A stretch of 64,000 nucleotides of DNA, taken from positions 62,001-126,000 of the forward strand of contig NZ_VFNP01000001.1 of the NCBI RefSeq assembly GCF_006715635.1. The letters are read 5' to 3'. Of this stretch, positions 26,192 through 35,689 are shown in pieces. Below the pieces are notes generated by a model that was not told the origin of the DNA, made no database searches, and saw nothing but the letters and a program-made list of their open reading frames with translations. Positions within the stretch are counted from its first letter, which is position 1. Each line of letters opens with the position of its first letter. The position numbers and the translations under genes are program-made. This DNA is from Streptomyces sp. SLBN-118 (GTDB taxonomy: Bacteria; Actinomycetota; Actinomycetes; Streptomycetales; Streptomycetaceae).

Positions 26192-26380
26192 TGGTCAGGA
26201 GGCCGGCGGTGCCGGTCTGTCCGCGGGTGCGGCGCCACGATCCCCAGTTAGGCAATCTCCACCTTGCGGCGCATACGCCGGGCGCCCCGCTCGAGCCGCC
26301 CCAGACGTCGCTTGAAGCTGAGACCCGGCCGGACAAAGAGCCAGGTATGGCGCGACTGCCCGCACCGCCAGACCCCCGAA

Positions 26381-26890
26381 TTATGGACTCTTGGTCACCG
26401 ATACGTGGACGTGTGCCCCGTTCTCATACCACACCCAGTCCAGCCCTGCGTCTACCGCAAGTCGGGCCAGGCGTCCGAGCTTTGCCCTGTCACCGTCGCT
26501 GATAGTGAGGTCGGCCGCGCGTCCTTCGTAATGCACGCTTGTACACGTGTGTTCGCCGTTCTCGTCCCAAGCCTCGGTGACCCGGAGTTTCTTGCCCGGC
26601 CACTCGGCAGTGACGAGTTTGGCGAGCTCGGCAAGCTTGTCGCGCAACCGGGGTGTCATCCTTCGGTCGGCGCCGGTCTTCTCCTCGTCCTTGAAGACGA
26701 TGTCGGCATTGGTGTTGTTCACCAGGGCTCTGAACTCTGCGGTGCCACGACTCACCTTCGCCGCGATGGCTCCGACCACGTCGGTCTCACTCGTGTCCGG
26801 TACTTTCTGACCGACAATGAGCGTCGGCTTCGACGTCGCACCGCTGCCTGCGCCGGCACTCTGGCCCGTGGCACCGAGAATCTGCGCCAT
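26381..26890 (-). CDS. Bacterial Hedgehog-like signalling-domain protein
   Basis: A 169-residue protein whose residues 61-169 closely follow the animal Hedgehog N-terminal signalling domain: [75 protein letters not shown]. This fold is a zinc peptidase related to M15/DD-carboxypeptidases. The zinc ligands are present as His120, Asp127 and His162, with Glu156 and His160 in the active-site positions. Calcium-site residues are kept as Glu69, Glu70, Asp75, Glu106 and Asp109; one Asp is Asn111. There is no signal peptide and no Hint autoprocessing domain. The ATG overlaps the stop of the large upstream gene as TGATG, so the two are coupled. A cell-wall peptide or other peptide substrate is plausible but unproven. 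Confidence 0.9.
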   Translation of the reverse strand: MAQILGATGQSAGAGSGATSKPTLIVGQKVPDTSETDVVGAIAAKVSRGTAEFRALVNNTNADIVFKDEEKTGADRRMTPRLRDKLAELAKLVTAEWPGKKLRVTEAWDENGEHTCTSVHYEGRAADLTISDGDRAKLGRLARLAVDAGLDWVWYENGAHVHVSVTKSP

Positions 26891-29800
26891 CAGGGCACCG
26901 AGCGGAGCGGACCACTGCCACCGATTCCGTCTAGGGTGGGCGGCGCCGGGGTCTGACCGAGCGCTGAGAGCAACGCCCGCTCCTCGTAGCCGACGCTGTC
27001 GGCAGCCCGAGTACCGCCGTACACAGGTGGAAGCACCAAACCGTTCCCACCCCGGCCGGCGCCGTCGCCGCCGTCGCCGCCGAGCGATTCGGGGAAGCTG
27101 GCGCCGCTCGACCCCGTGGCGCCGCCGCTCGCGCCGCCCGAGGCTAGTGCGCCCCGGAGCCGCTGCCGTTGGCTTTTGTGGAGTCGACCTTCTTACCCGC
27201 GTTCATCAGCCCGCCAGCGGCGGTCAGACTGGTCGCAGCCAGGCTCGCTCCGCCGGTGAGGTACGCCGCGCCCGCCTGAGCTGCCACCTCTGCGATCTTG
27301 CCAGCGATCTCAAGCTGCTTGGCCTGTAGTTCGGTTGCCTGCTCGCTGGCCGACTGTGCACCGGTTGCGATGCCTGCAATGCCCCCTGCGCCAGACCCAA
27401 CGTGGCGGCGGCCGCGCTCATGTCGCGGAACATATTGCCGTTGGCAACCGCGTTCACCGCGGCCGTGCCCATGGTCGGATCGGGCAGGCTGGTCGGCCCT
27501 ACGATGTTGACCAGCGGCGTGGGGAATTGACCGGGCTTGAGGTCCATGCCTTGCGGCTGCCCAGTGGTGCTCACCGGAGCGATCTCTGGCGGCAGGATCG
27601 GGATGGGCGCCTCGTGCCAGTTGATGAACCGGCTGATGTCGATCTTCTCCGCGCAGTTCGCCCGGCCAAGTACCGCTTCGGCGAACAGGCCATCAGTGGG
27701 CATCGACACCAGGGTTGAGTTGGCCTTGTCGGGTGCGAGCTGGTCCTCGCCCAAGCCATGGTCCTTGAGCCAGTCGAACCACCTCTGATGCACGGTCTTC
27801 CCCTTTTGGCCGCCTCTGACCTCCTTGGGGTCCAGCTGCATGCGGAAGGCGAGGTAGTTACCGACGAAACCCACCGGCTTCGGGTCGACCCACTGCAGTA
27901 GCGGCTTGAGATCGCTGTCGTCGCCGTAGGTGTAGTCGGCCAGAAGCATCGCGATCGCGGTCTCGTCGAGCTCGGCCCACAGAGCCTGGTTGTAGCGCAC
28001 CCGATTGCGCTGTAGGTGCAGAAGTAGCCTCTGCTGCTCAAGGTCGCTGACTGCCCCTTGAACCTCCATCAGGGTGGTCAGGGTCCCGCCGGAGACTGGC
28101 AACGTGAGCGCGGCGGCAGGGCCCTTCCCAAGCACAGGCAAGGTGAGCGTGGCGTTCGGCCTGACGGCTACGTTGTTGGTGTTGAGGGTGAGGCTGAGGA
28201 CGTTGGTCAAGTCCAGCTCTTTGGAGAACTTCGCCTCGCCAGTCGCCGCAACGTTGGCGACCTCCTGGCTGCCATCGGCGAGCGTGGCGATCACCTGCGC
28301 CCCCGCGTCGACCCCGGTCAGCTCCATCGTGGTGACGTGTGCCGCGTCCGCCAGAGGCAGCCGGTCAGCTGCGACGTCTGCTCGGTTCAGCGCCTCAACT
28401 AGACCCGGGTAGACGAACCGCATCCGGCCCACCTGCTCGGCCAATGGCTGCACCAGCGGTCCGAGCGACGCCCCCGACATAGTTGACGTGGTGGTGGTCG
28501 TCGGCAACGTCGGTTGCCCTGGCGCCGGGTCGGGCGTAGGCCCCTTCGGCAGTGTGGGAAACCGTGCCATCGGGCCCTTGACGTAGCGCAGCAACAGCTC
28601 GCGGATGTCGGGGCTGATCGCGTGCGGAATGAGCGCCGTCGCCTTGTCCGGGGTCAGGTCGGCGGCAGCAAAGTCGAGCAGTTTCAACGGGACGAACAGG
28701 ACCTTGTCCACCTTGCGAAGCTGGGTCTCGACCCGGCACACCTGGATCAGCTCGTAGAACACCACGTTCAACGCGTGGGCGTGGTTGTAGTTGGCCAGGA
28801 TGCGGGTACTGGCCGTGGCCGCGTCACTTTCAGAAATCTCCTCGACCACGGTCGCCCGGCGGTCCCGCGCGGCCGACGCGTGCTGGTGCGTGGCCTCGTT
28901 GATGTTCTGTTGCATGGAAGAGTTCACCGTGCGCTTGCCCTGGCTGCCGGTGACAGTCATGGCGTTGGTGGTGTTGCTGGCCTCGCCGCCGCTGATGGTC
29001 GGGCCGCCGACGATAGCGCCGAGCACCCCGCCGCTATACGACTCGCCCTGTTGGTGGCTGTAGGAGCTCCCGAACGTGGTCGTGGACCCGTTCTGAGCCT
29101 CGCTGGCGACCGCGGCCGCGACCTCGTTCAGTGCTCGGTTGTGCGTGGTGGCGTTGACCAGCTGCTCCGCTTCGGACCCGGCCTCGGACCGGGAGCCTGC
29201 CTGGCGGCGGGTCCAGTCACGCTGGGCAACCCGGACCACCTCGCCGGCAGCCAGCGGGATGGTCTTGCGTACGTCTCCGAGCGCGAGTCCCTGGTGGTAC
29301 CAGGACTGCTCGTAGTTGAGCAGGGCCCCTTCCGCGACGTACTGGAATCCGGCCCCCGCCTGGGCGAGGGCGGCGCTGAGATCCAGCTGTCCGGCGGTCA
29401 GGATCGGCGTACTGCTGGGCTTGGCACCGGACGCGGGTCCGTGAACCTCGCCGAGCACGAGTGTGGTGTAGCGGACCGATTCCGTCGGCAGAGCGTTTCC
29501 CGGGATCAGGTCGGCCGGCACCGTCTCGTCGAAGCCCGCGCCGCTGTCGGCTGCGGCGGAAATCCCGACAGCGAGGTCCAGCAAGTTGCGCGCCAACAGA
29601 TACGTCGGCCATTGAGCGAGCTCGCCAATGTTTTTGACCTTCAAGGCCTTCTCGAGAGTGTCGCCGGCTTTTGTTGCGACGGCGCGCAGTGTCGACACCG
29701 ACCACGTCGCTGGCGGCTTGTCCTTGGGATGCTTGTTATTGACCCAGTCAGCTGGAGGGGAGCCTGTCGGCCAGGTCCCGGTACTCAGCGATGCCGCGGT

Positions 29801-29965
29801 GGAGAACACCACGGAGTGTGCGAGGTCATAGACCGTGCGGACGCCGATGCCGATCAGCGCGTCGCGAGTGTCGGCGTCGACGCCAGGGAGCGCGGTCACC
29901 GGCAGAGCGAGCACGGACTTGGCCAGTGGAGCCGTGGTGCATGCGGAAAGGGTGGTGTCAGGCAT
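26890..29965 (-). pseudogene. Large unknown protein upstream of Hedgehog-like gene (two apparent frameshifts)
   Basis: About 1,025 residues when rejoined. It starts MPDTTLSACTTAPLAKSV behind a clear GGGAGG site. Residues 20-50 (LPGVDADTRDALIGIGVRTVYDLA) look like a helix-hairpin-helix. Later parts include a Ser/Gly-rich stretch with SYSHQQGESYSGGVLGAIVG, long helices (NYNHAHALNVVFYELIQVCR) and a beta-rich part (LTLNTNNVAVRPNATLTLPV). A base seems lost at a C-run at 27382-27386; the continuing frame reads GIAGIATGAQSASEQATELQ. A second slip near 27150 leads to a Gly/Ser tail with [21 protein letters not shown], ending at the TGA that overlaps the Hedgehog-like ATG. No family was recognised; it may be a scaffold or substrate of the peptidase-like neighbour. 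Confidence 0.7.
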
Positions 29966-30532
29966 GACGGCCTCCCGAGGCGGACGTGTTCCATGTACGG
30001 AGCCGCCCCTTGGCGCGCTGGCCCGCCACGCGGCATGTGTTGGTCGTGACCTGCCCGAATCGGGCTCGCAATAAGCCCATACAGTCTCTTTTGGGCTAAT
30101 AGGGGTTCGGGGAGTATCGGGGCAGGAATCACCGGTACAGCCCGTGCATCCGTCGTGCCGCACAGGCACGACGCTGACCGGGGAGGCAGGGGCGGGCGCA
30201 CCGACTTCCGAACCGTCAGATCATGGACAGCACCACCCGGCTTCGACGCCGGGGTCTTGGACCACCCGCCCCCAGATCCCGTCCGCCGACCACAACCAGC
30301 GCTGCCGGTGGATCCCGCCACCGCCCACAATACCTGTTACTGACCGGCAGAAACGGCCGCAGCCACTCCCACTACCTCGGGCGGGAAGAGCTGCCACACA
30401 ATGCATGGGCTACCGACGGAATTCGTTGACCTGCGGAAACGTAGCTCGTGATGTGTGGATCTCCCGTGTTGAGATCTGAGGGTTCCCGGGTGAACTTCCC
30501 TACGTCGACGTCGTCCGTTGGCTCCCCTGGCG
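29966..30532. other. Intergenic stretch upstream of the large unknown gene
   Basis: Probably holds the promoter of the block transcribed leftwards. A short inverted repeat (AGCCCA/TGGGCT) lies near 30080 and an AT-rich patch follows it. The frames here lack coding bias. Confidence 0.4.
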
Positions 30533-31339
30533 TTATGCCGGACCGCCGCCTGATGGTGTCCCCGTGGCGCGCCGGATGGGGAACATCGTTGGGATCGGAT
30601 CGTTCGTGAGGAAGTCGACAATGAGCTGGTTGACCTGCTGGGGCTTCTCCATCGGCAGCGCGTGAGAGGTTCCCGGGACGACGGCCAGTTCGGAGTTGGG
30701 GATCGCGCGATACAGGGCAATCGTGTGTTCGAGTGTCATCAGGTCGTCGTCGCCAACGAGGACGAGTGTGGGCGCGCTGAGGCGAGCCAGGTCCTCGGTG
30801 GAGATGGTGGGCTGCGTGCCGATCATGTCGACCATCTTGTTCACGACGACCGGCCAGTGGGCGGCGCCGTCGGGCGACGCGGCCTCGTACATCCCGCGGA
30901 ACTCCGCCATGGCGGGAGCATCCGCCGACATGTCGTCCAGCATCGCCGGCGCCGCAGAGCTCTCCGGGGCGGGGAGGAAGTTGGCCCCCATGGCCACAAC
31001 CTTCCGGACCAGGTCGGGGCGGGCGATGGCGACGAGCAGGGCGACGATCCCGCCATCGCTCCATCCGACGAGATGGGCCGAACCGCCGACGACCGACTCG
31101 ATGAAGGCGATGGTGTCATCGGCCATGTCCTGGTACGAGAGCGGTCCTTCAACGTCGGGCGTATGCCCGTGCCCGCGACGCTCGGGCAGGAACAGGCTGT
31201 ACCTCGCCGCGAGAGCGGCCCTCTGGGCCCCCCAGGTCTCATTCGTGCACAAGCCGCCGTGAAGGAGGAGCAGCGAGTCGCCAGCGCCCTCCACCTCGTA
31301 CCACGTCTTCACGCCGGGTAGCTCCACGTATCCGCCCAT
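30533..31339 (-). CDS. Alpha/beta hydrolase
   Basis: A 268-residue alpha/beta-fold hydrolase. The nucleophile elbow is GWSDGG (GxSxG with Ser about residue 103), the oxyanion segment is LLLHGG, the acid is likely in LVLVGDDD and the catalytic His in GTSHALP. The order and spacing fit the classic triad. The sequence resembles general esterase/hydrolase members; substrate is unknown. The ATG giving MGGYVELPGVKTWYEVEG has GAGAGG upstream; the longer frame before it is Arg/Pro-rich and rejected. It stands alone between two transcription units on the same strand. Confidence 0.92.
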   Translation of the reverse strand: MGGYVELPGVKTWYEVEGAGDSLLLLHGGLCTNETWGAQRAALAARYSLFLPERRGHGHTPDVEGPLSYQDMADDTIAFIESVVGGSAHLVGWSDGGIVALLVAIARPDLVRKVVAMGANFLPAPESSAAPAMLDDMSADAPAMAEFRGMYEAASPDGAAHWPVVVNKMVDMIGTQPTISTEDLARLSAPTLVLVGDDDLMTLEHTIALYRAIPNSELAVVPGTSHALPMEKPQQVNQLIVDFLTNDPIPTMFPIRRATGTPSGGGPA

Positions 31340-31593
31340 CGCCGCAAGCCTCTCTGGAGTGCCGCCGTTCACCCTCAGTCTCCGCAGCCGATTGAATGAC
31401 CCGCAACGCGACGGTGCAGCTGAGCGCCCAGGTGTGTGAGCGCCCGCCCCACTTGGCCGCCCGCCCGCTGACTCCGCGATGGGCATTCCGTCACCTGACG
31501 AGCCGCATTTCGTCGGTAGCCCTGCATCCGATCGGGTTCGTTTTCTGAACGCAGTCAGCCCGAGGTCACCAGCGTTCACTCGTTTCCGCGAGC

Positions 31594-32426
31594 TCATGGG
31601 GCGTGTTCCATGTGCTCCTCGAGTTCGACGGCGAGCGCTGGATCAGGCCGGGGGACCAGGCCGTAGTCCTCGTCGGTGTCTGCTTCGAGGCGGCATACGG
31701 CGTCGGCGAGCTTGAAGTGATCTAGTGCCCAGCTGAGCATGCCTCCGGTGCCGCAGGAGGGGTCGTCTACCCGGTCGCCGTGCCGGAGCGGGGCGATGGC
31801 CGTGATCGCAGCGACAACGGCGCGGGGGGTGTAGAAGCTGCCGGTGAGCGGGGTGGGGGGGCGGTGTCGATGCGCGGGTACAGGTGGTCGCTCCCGGTGT
31901 GGTGGAGGATGAGGGCCTGGCGGTACCAGAGACGGGCCATGTCGTCCTCGCTGTACTGCGTGTGGTGCAGATAGAGGCAGTAGGCAGCGGTGGCGACACC
32001 CGCTCCTGCCGCGAACTGCCACCAGAACTGGGCGCCTTCGGAACGGTCGGACAGGTAGAGCAGGCAGGCGAAGGTGAGGGCCCCGGCCGGCTCGATGCGG
32101 GAGCGTTCGTTGACGAGCTGGGCCATGGCCTCCACCGTGTCCGGATCGCGCACGACCCGACCGGACAGCTCCGCCAGGCTCACGGCGGCCCGTCGGTAGA
32201 CGGGCGGGTCCGCGGGGACCGGCTCCGGGCGCCGCCGGCCGGGGGACTCGGCTTTGACCAGGCGGGCACACTCGTCCATCGCGTCGGTGGCCCGGCTCAG
32301 TGCCCGGCGGGCGATCCGGTCGAGCATCGCGTCGCTTTCGTCGGCGTCGAACTCGAAGCCGGGCACCAGCACCTGCGCCTGAGGCAGCAGGTCGTTGATG
32401 TGGTCGCGGTCCTCCCTGCGGGTCAT
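31594..32426 (-). pseudogene. Sigma-partner protein carrying a DNA-methylase motif (one apparent frameshift)
   Basis: About 277 residues when rejoined. The N-terminal two-thirds (MTRREDRDHINDLL...LTFACLLYLSDRSEGAQFWWQFAAGAGVATAAYCLYLHH) is paralogous to the protein at 52540-53250, with the shared pattern FWW.FAAG.G..TAAY.L. One base is missing in a run of seven G at 31855-31861. Past it the frame reads TPLTGSFYTPRAVVAAITAI and RVDDPSCGTGGML, which is the motif I region of type I-like N6-adenine methylases. It then returns to a tail (EADTDEDYGLVPRPDPALAVELEEHM). The rest of the methylase (NPPF) is absent, so activity is unlikely. The ATG overlaps the sigma stop (ATGA). Confidence 0.65.
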
Positions 32427-32964
32427 GCGATCTCCTCCGCTTCCGTTTCCTTGCTGTACTGCAGCCCGAGTTCGCGCGCGAGGCGTCTGCGTGCGGCATG
32501 GGTGTGCGAGCGAACCTCCCCACCGAGACGCCCATGATTTCCGCTACTTGGGTGACGTCGTAGTCCAGTACGAAGCGCATCACGACGACGTCCATCTGCC
32601 GCTCGGGCAGCCGCGCGATGGCGGCGTACAGGCCGAGCGACGACTCCAGCACCTCCAGTTGCCGACGCGTGGCGGTGCGGACTTTGGCGAAGGTCGCGGT
32701 CTCCACCAGGGCTGTGCTGCCGTGGGGGAGCGCCAGCTGGTTGGCGAGCGTGCGGCGCAGTACGGAGTGGGCGTAGCGCTGAACGCTGGGCTGGGTGAGA
32801 ACCACCGGCCAGGTTTCCAGGAGCTGGACGAAGACCGACTCCACTGTCTCGATCGCCACCGTGCGCTCCCCGAGGTGCAGGTACGCGTATTTGAGGTAGG
32901 CGCGGTGATAGCGCTGGTAAAAGGCCTGGAAGTCCAGCGGCGGGTCGGGTACTTGGCGGGTCAT
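32423..32964 (-). pseudogene. ECF-like RNA polymerase sigma factor (one apparent frameshift)
   Basis: About 180 residues. Region 2 is FQAFYQRYHRAYLKYAYLHLGE...ETVESVFVQLLETWP and region 4 is IARLPERQMDVVVMRFVLDYDVTQVAEIMGVSVGEVRSH with a helix-turn-helix. A base is missing from a C run at 32518-32521; without correction the frame reads GRFARTPMPH, with correction EVRSHTHAARRRLARELGLQYSKE and a stop overlapping the partner gene (ATGA). The overall family-like 3' end argues that the break is recent or artificial. It would direct RNA polymerase to an unknown regulon. The small ORF upstream is coupled to its ATG. Confidence 0.8.
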
Positions 32965-33152
32965 CGCGCCTCCTGCAGGCTCTCGCCCGAGGCAGGCGTG
33001 GTGTCGGAGGTCCCACGGCGTGCCCGGGCGATCTCAGCTGCTCCGACACGGACCCCGGCTCCCCGGAGTCGCCGTCCGAACAGCGCGATGTCCCGGCCGA
33101 AAACGCGCGCCGCGACTACCGCTGACGTCACGTCGCCCCATCCCCAATCCAC
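32961..33152 (-). CDS. Small unknown protein coupled to sigma gene
   Basis: A 63-residue frame (MDWGWGDVTSAVVAARVF...GESLQEAR) with G/C-rich third positions, stopping in an ATGA overlap with the sigma start. The GTG lacks a strong ribosome binding site. Composition is partly hydrophobic, partly Arg-rich. The precise overlap is the best argument that it is a real leader gene in the operon. Confidence 0.4.
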   Translation of the reverse strand: MDWGWGDVTSAVVAARVFGRDIALFGRRLRGAGVRVGAAEIARARRGTSDTTPASGESLQEAR

Positions 33153-33381
33153 ATGGCTCCCCTATCGGGTCGACGCCGGGCCCGGAGCCCGGCGTGTGGT
33201 GACTGTATGAAGTCATCCCATCGCTCAGAGCCCCCGAACCTTCAGCCGCCCCTCAAGACTTTTCGGCGAACAAGCGCGCGCTCGTCCGCGCGCGCCCCCC
33301 ACTCCCAGTGCGCACCGCACATCTCGAAGCCCTCGCGTGTCGGGCCTTCGCCTGGAGTCTCCTTTTTCTACTGTCTCTCCC

Positions 33382-34158
33382 ATGGCCCATCTGTGCGCCA
33401 AGTGCGGGTGCCTGTACCCGGACGATGCGATCGAGCAGACGGCGCCGGAGGAGCGACAGTGCCCCCAGTGCGGGAGCGAGCGAGTCAGCGCTGAAGCACC
33501 TGCTGGCCTCGCGACTGTTTCCGCCACGGCTCACGGCCCCGACAGGATTGAGATCGCGGCTCGTCTGTGGCCCCGCTGGGCCGGTATTGCGATCGACCAG
33601 GCGCTGGCGGCCCGCCTGGCTCGTGAGCAGGCTGTGGCAGCGACCGACCCCTCGGCGGAGTCTTCCGCGCTGAATGAGGAGTTCAACGCTGCGCTGGTCG
33701 CCGTGGCCTCCTCAGCGCACACGCTGGATGCCCTCTACGGCTCGGTGGTACCGGCAACGAGCCGGGCCCAGTGGAGGAGAAACCGCACCAAGCGGCGCAC
33801 GGCGGTCCACGAGGGCCTGAAGCTCGTGTTCGCCACCGGGCCCCGCAACACCGCCTGGGTCGACGAGTTCAAGTGGCTGTTCAGTCTTCGGGACGCGTCG
33901 GTCCACCACGAGGAGAAGCCCAGGAAGACGGTTCCCCATCCGTCCCTGGACACGCACACCGGCCCGGAGTACGCCGCCTACTCGACGGAGTCAGCAGACC
34001 GAGCGGTCAGGCTGATGCTGGAGGTCCTGCGCTGGTGTGTCGACCATCCAAGACCCCAGGCACCCACTACCGGACCCCAGACGCCCACCGCGGACCAGTG
34101 GGCTGAGGACAACAAGCCAGCGGTGACTGGCCTGGAAAGCCGTTGGGCGCAGGCGTGA
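33382..34158 (+). CDS. Unknown protein with N-terminal zinc ribbon
   Basis: A 258-residue protein. The first 40 residues hold two Cys pairs, LCAKCGCLYPDD and QCPQCGSE, a rubredoxin-like zinc ribbon. The rest is helical and includes AWVDEFKWLFSLRDASVHHEEKPRKTV, resembling HEPN-like or other all-helical regions in pattern only. No catalytic motif was assigned. I start at the ATG giving MAHLCAKCGCLY; the fifteen codons before it have a different composition. It converges on the membrane protein gene on the other strand, with a perfect hairpin between. Confidence 0.8.
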   Translation: MAHLCAKCGCLYPDDAIEQTAPEERQCPQCGSERVSAEAPAGLATVSATAHGPDRIEIAARLWPRWAGIAIDQALAARLAREQAVAATDPSAESSALNEEFNAALVAVASSAHTLDALYGSVVPATSRAQWRRNRTKRRTAVHEGLKLVFATGPRNTAWVDEFKWLFSLRDASVHHEEKPRKTVPHPSLDTHTGPEYAAYSTESADRAVRLMLEVLRWCVDHPRPQAPTTGPQTPTADQWAEDNKPAVTGLESRWAQA

Positions 34159-34188
34159 GCATCGGCGACCGGCGTATGGGCCGGCTTG

Positions 34189-34216
34189 CGACTTCGTTTC
34201 TGCCGAAACGAAGTCG
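34189..34216. terminator. Perfect hairpin between convergent genes
   Basis: CGACTTCGTTTC and GAAACGAAGTCG form a 12-bp perfect stem with a TGCC loop. It lies between two stop codons facing each other and is symmetrical, so it probably stops transcription from both sides. Confidence 0.85.
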
Positions 34217-34291
34217 GCGAGGTGGCAGCCACGCTCCCATGGCCTCCTGCGGCTCCCGGTCGCTGCCCGTTGCAGGAAGCCGCCGGAGGGG

Positions 34292-35089
34292 CTAGTGAAT
34301 TGGCTCGAGGCAGGAGATGGTCGCACCGTCCGGGCCGTATTTGGGGTCGGCCAGGTAGTCGCCGTCGGCGCATGTCGAACCGGCTTTCTCCAGTCGGCGA
34401 GTCACCTTGTACTGGGCGCTGGGTGCACTGCAGTCGGTGATCTGCAAGTCCTGGTTGGCCCAGTCGCCCTCGTTGCGCACGCACGCGCCGACAGGGAGAG
34501 TTGGCGTGCTGCCGTCGCCGACCAGCAGGCCGGTCACGATCAGGGCTGGGATCGCGACGGCGACGAGCAGCATCGGCACCAGGAAGAGCAGAGCCTCGGG
34601 GCGGCGCGTCAGCGGTCTGCCCGGGGCGAGCGCCGTCCGGAAGCCTCCCGTCGGGGCGGCGAGCTTGCGGATCCGGTCCCACGTGGCGAGGTTTGCCAGC
34701 AGGGTGATGGGCGTGATGATCACGGACAGCGGTCCCCACCAGCCCTGCCAGAGGGTCTTCGCGGACATGTCACGGACGGTGGAGAGGCCACAGTCACGGC
34801 AGAAGGGCCCGCGCAGGCTCAGGAACCGCATGATGACGACGATGCCCTGATGGCCACGCACGGTGGCGGGTACGGCGGGCATCGCCCCGCAGATGTGGCA
34901 GGCGGGCGCGCCCGCCTGCGGTGCGTACGGGCCAGGTGGGTACGGGGAGGCATAGGCGCCATGCGGTGGTGGATAGGAGTTCGCCGGCGGCGGTGCCACG
35001 TACGGGCCGGGAGATGGTGCGTACGGGCCGATGGGCTGCGACGGCCAGGCGTGCGGGCCGGTGCTGTGCGGTGGTGGCGGAGTCGCCAC
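34292..35089 (-). CDS. Pro-rich membrane protein, LppU/SCO3897-like
   Basis: A 265-residue protein. Residues 1-60 are Pro/Tyr/Gly-rich (GPYAPSPGPYVAPPP). A zinc-ribbon-like part follows (CHICGAM ... CRDCGLSTVRD). Two membrane helices lie at about 118-135 and 168-190 (LLFLVPMLLVAVAIPALIVTGLLV). The exported C-terminus (PVGACVRNEGDW...LQITDCSAPSAQYKVTRRLE...CADGDYLAD...GATISCLEPIH) has paired Cys and fits the LppU/SCO3897 family. GTG start with AGGGGGA upstream. Function unknown; probably an envelope protein. Confidence 0.83.
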   Translation of the reverse strand: MATPPPPHSTGPHAWPSQPIGPYAPSPGPYVAPPPANSYPPPHGAYASPYPPGPYAPQAGAPACHICGAMPAVPATVRGHQGIVVIMRFLSLRGPFCRDCGLSTVRDMSAKTLWQGWWGPLSVIITPITLLANLATWDRIRKLAAPTGGFRTALAPGRPLTRRPEALLFLVPMLLVAVAIPALIVTGLLVGDGSTPTLPVGACVRNEGDWANQDLQITDCSAPSAQYKVTRRLEKAGSTCADGDYLADPKYGPDGATISCLEPIH

Positions 35090-35377
35090 AGGAAAATCCC
35101 CCTCAGTTTCGTGGCCATGACATGCCGATCGTCATCGCCGGACGCGGCGACCCGGAAACCCTAACCCCGCGCCCGCGCAGGCACCGTGGCGGGCCATCAG
35201 GGAAGACCATGTAGTCAGGGCCCCAGCCCTCACTGCCGTAAGTCGCCCGGCGCCGCAGAGCCCCGTCGTCCCGGAACACGGCCGTAGGCTCACGCGTGGC
35301 TTTGTTTGTGAGCCGTGGGATCACACATTCCGTGAGAGATCAGTGCCTGGGGCTCTTCTGATCGGCAGACTGGAGCC

Positions 35378-35686
35378 ATGCAGGTCGGGAATGTTGCCGG
35401 GAGCCATGCTGTCCGGTTCGGTGTGACGATTGGGGCGGTGGCCGTGGCGCCGCTCTTGTTGGTTGCTGGGGCTCCGGTGCGCTATCGCTTGCTGCGTCAT
35501 CTCTATCGCGAGGATGGGCCAGGGCTCGTGGACAAAGAGCGCGATTGGGTGAGTCCCTGGTACTTCGTGGTCAATAACGCGCTCGTCTTGGCGCTCTGTT
35601 GGCCTTCGCAGTACGTAGTTCAGCGAGCGCCGTCGTGCCTGAGCAGGTCCGTCATCGCCCGTCGACCTGCCCGGCCCCGTCGCTGA
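35378..35686 (+). CDS. Possible small membrane protein
   Basis: A 102-residue frame with one N-terminal hydrophobic segment (RFGVTIGAVAVAPLLLVAGAPV) and a second weaker one (YFVVNNALVLALCWPSQYVV). Third-position GC is below average and no ribosome binding site is obvious. The tail (RRPARPRR) may be out of frame, because the following sequence belongs to a recombinase remnant. Moderately likely to be real. Confidence 0.4.
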   Translation: MQVGNVAGSHAVRFGVTIGAVAVAPLLLVAGAPVRYRLLRHLYREDGPGLVDKERDWVSPWYFVVNNALVLALCWPSQYVVQRAPSCLSRSVIARRPARPRR

Positions 35687-35689
35687 GCT

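Noticed and set aside
28514..30049. Plus-strand open frame of about 510 codons
   Set aside because: Antisense to the large partner of the Hedgehog-like gene, which has a good ribosome binding site and a coupled neighbour.
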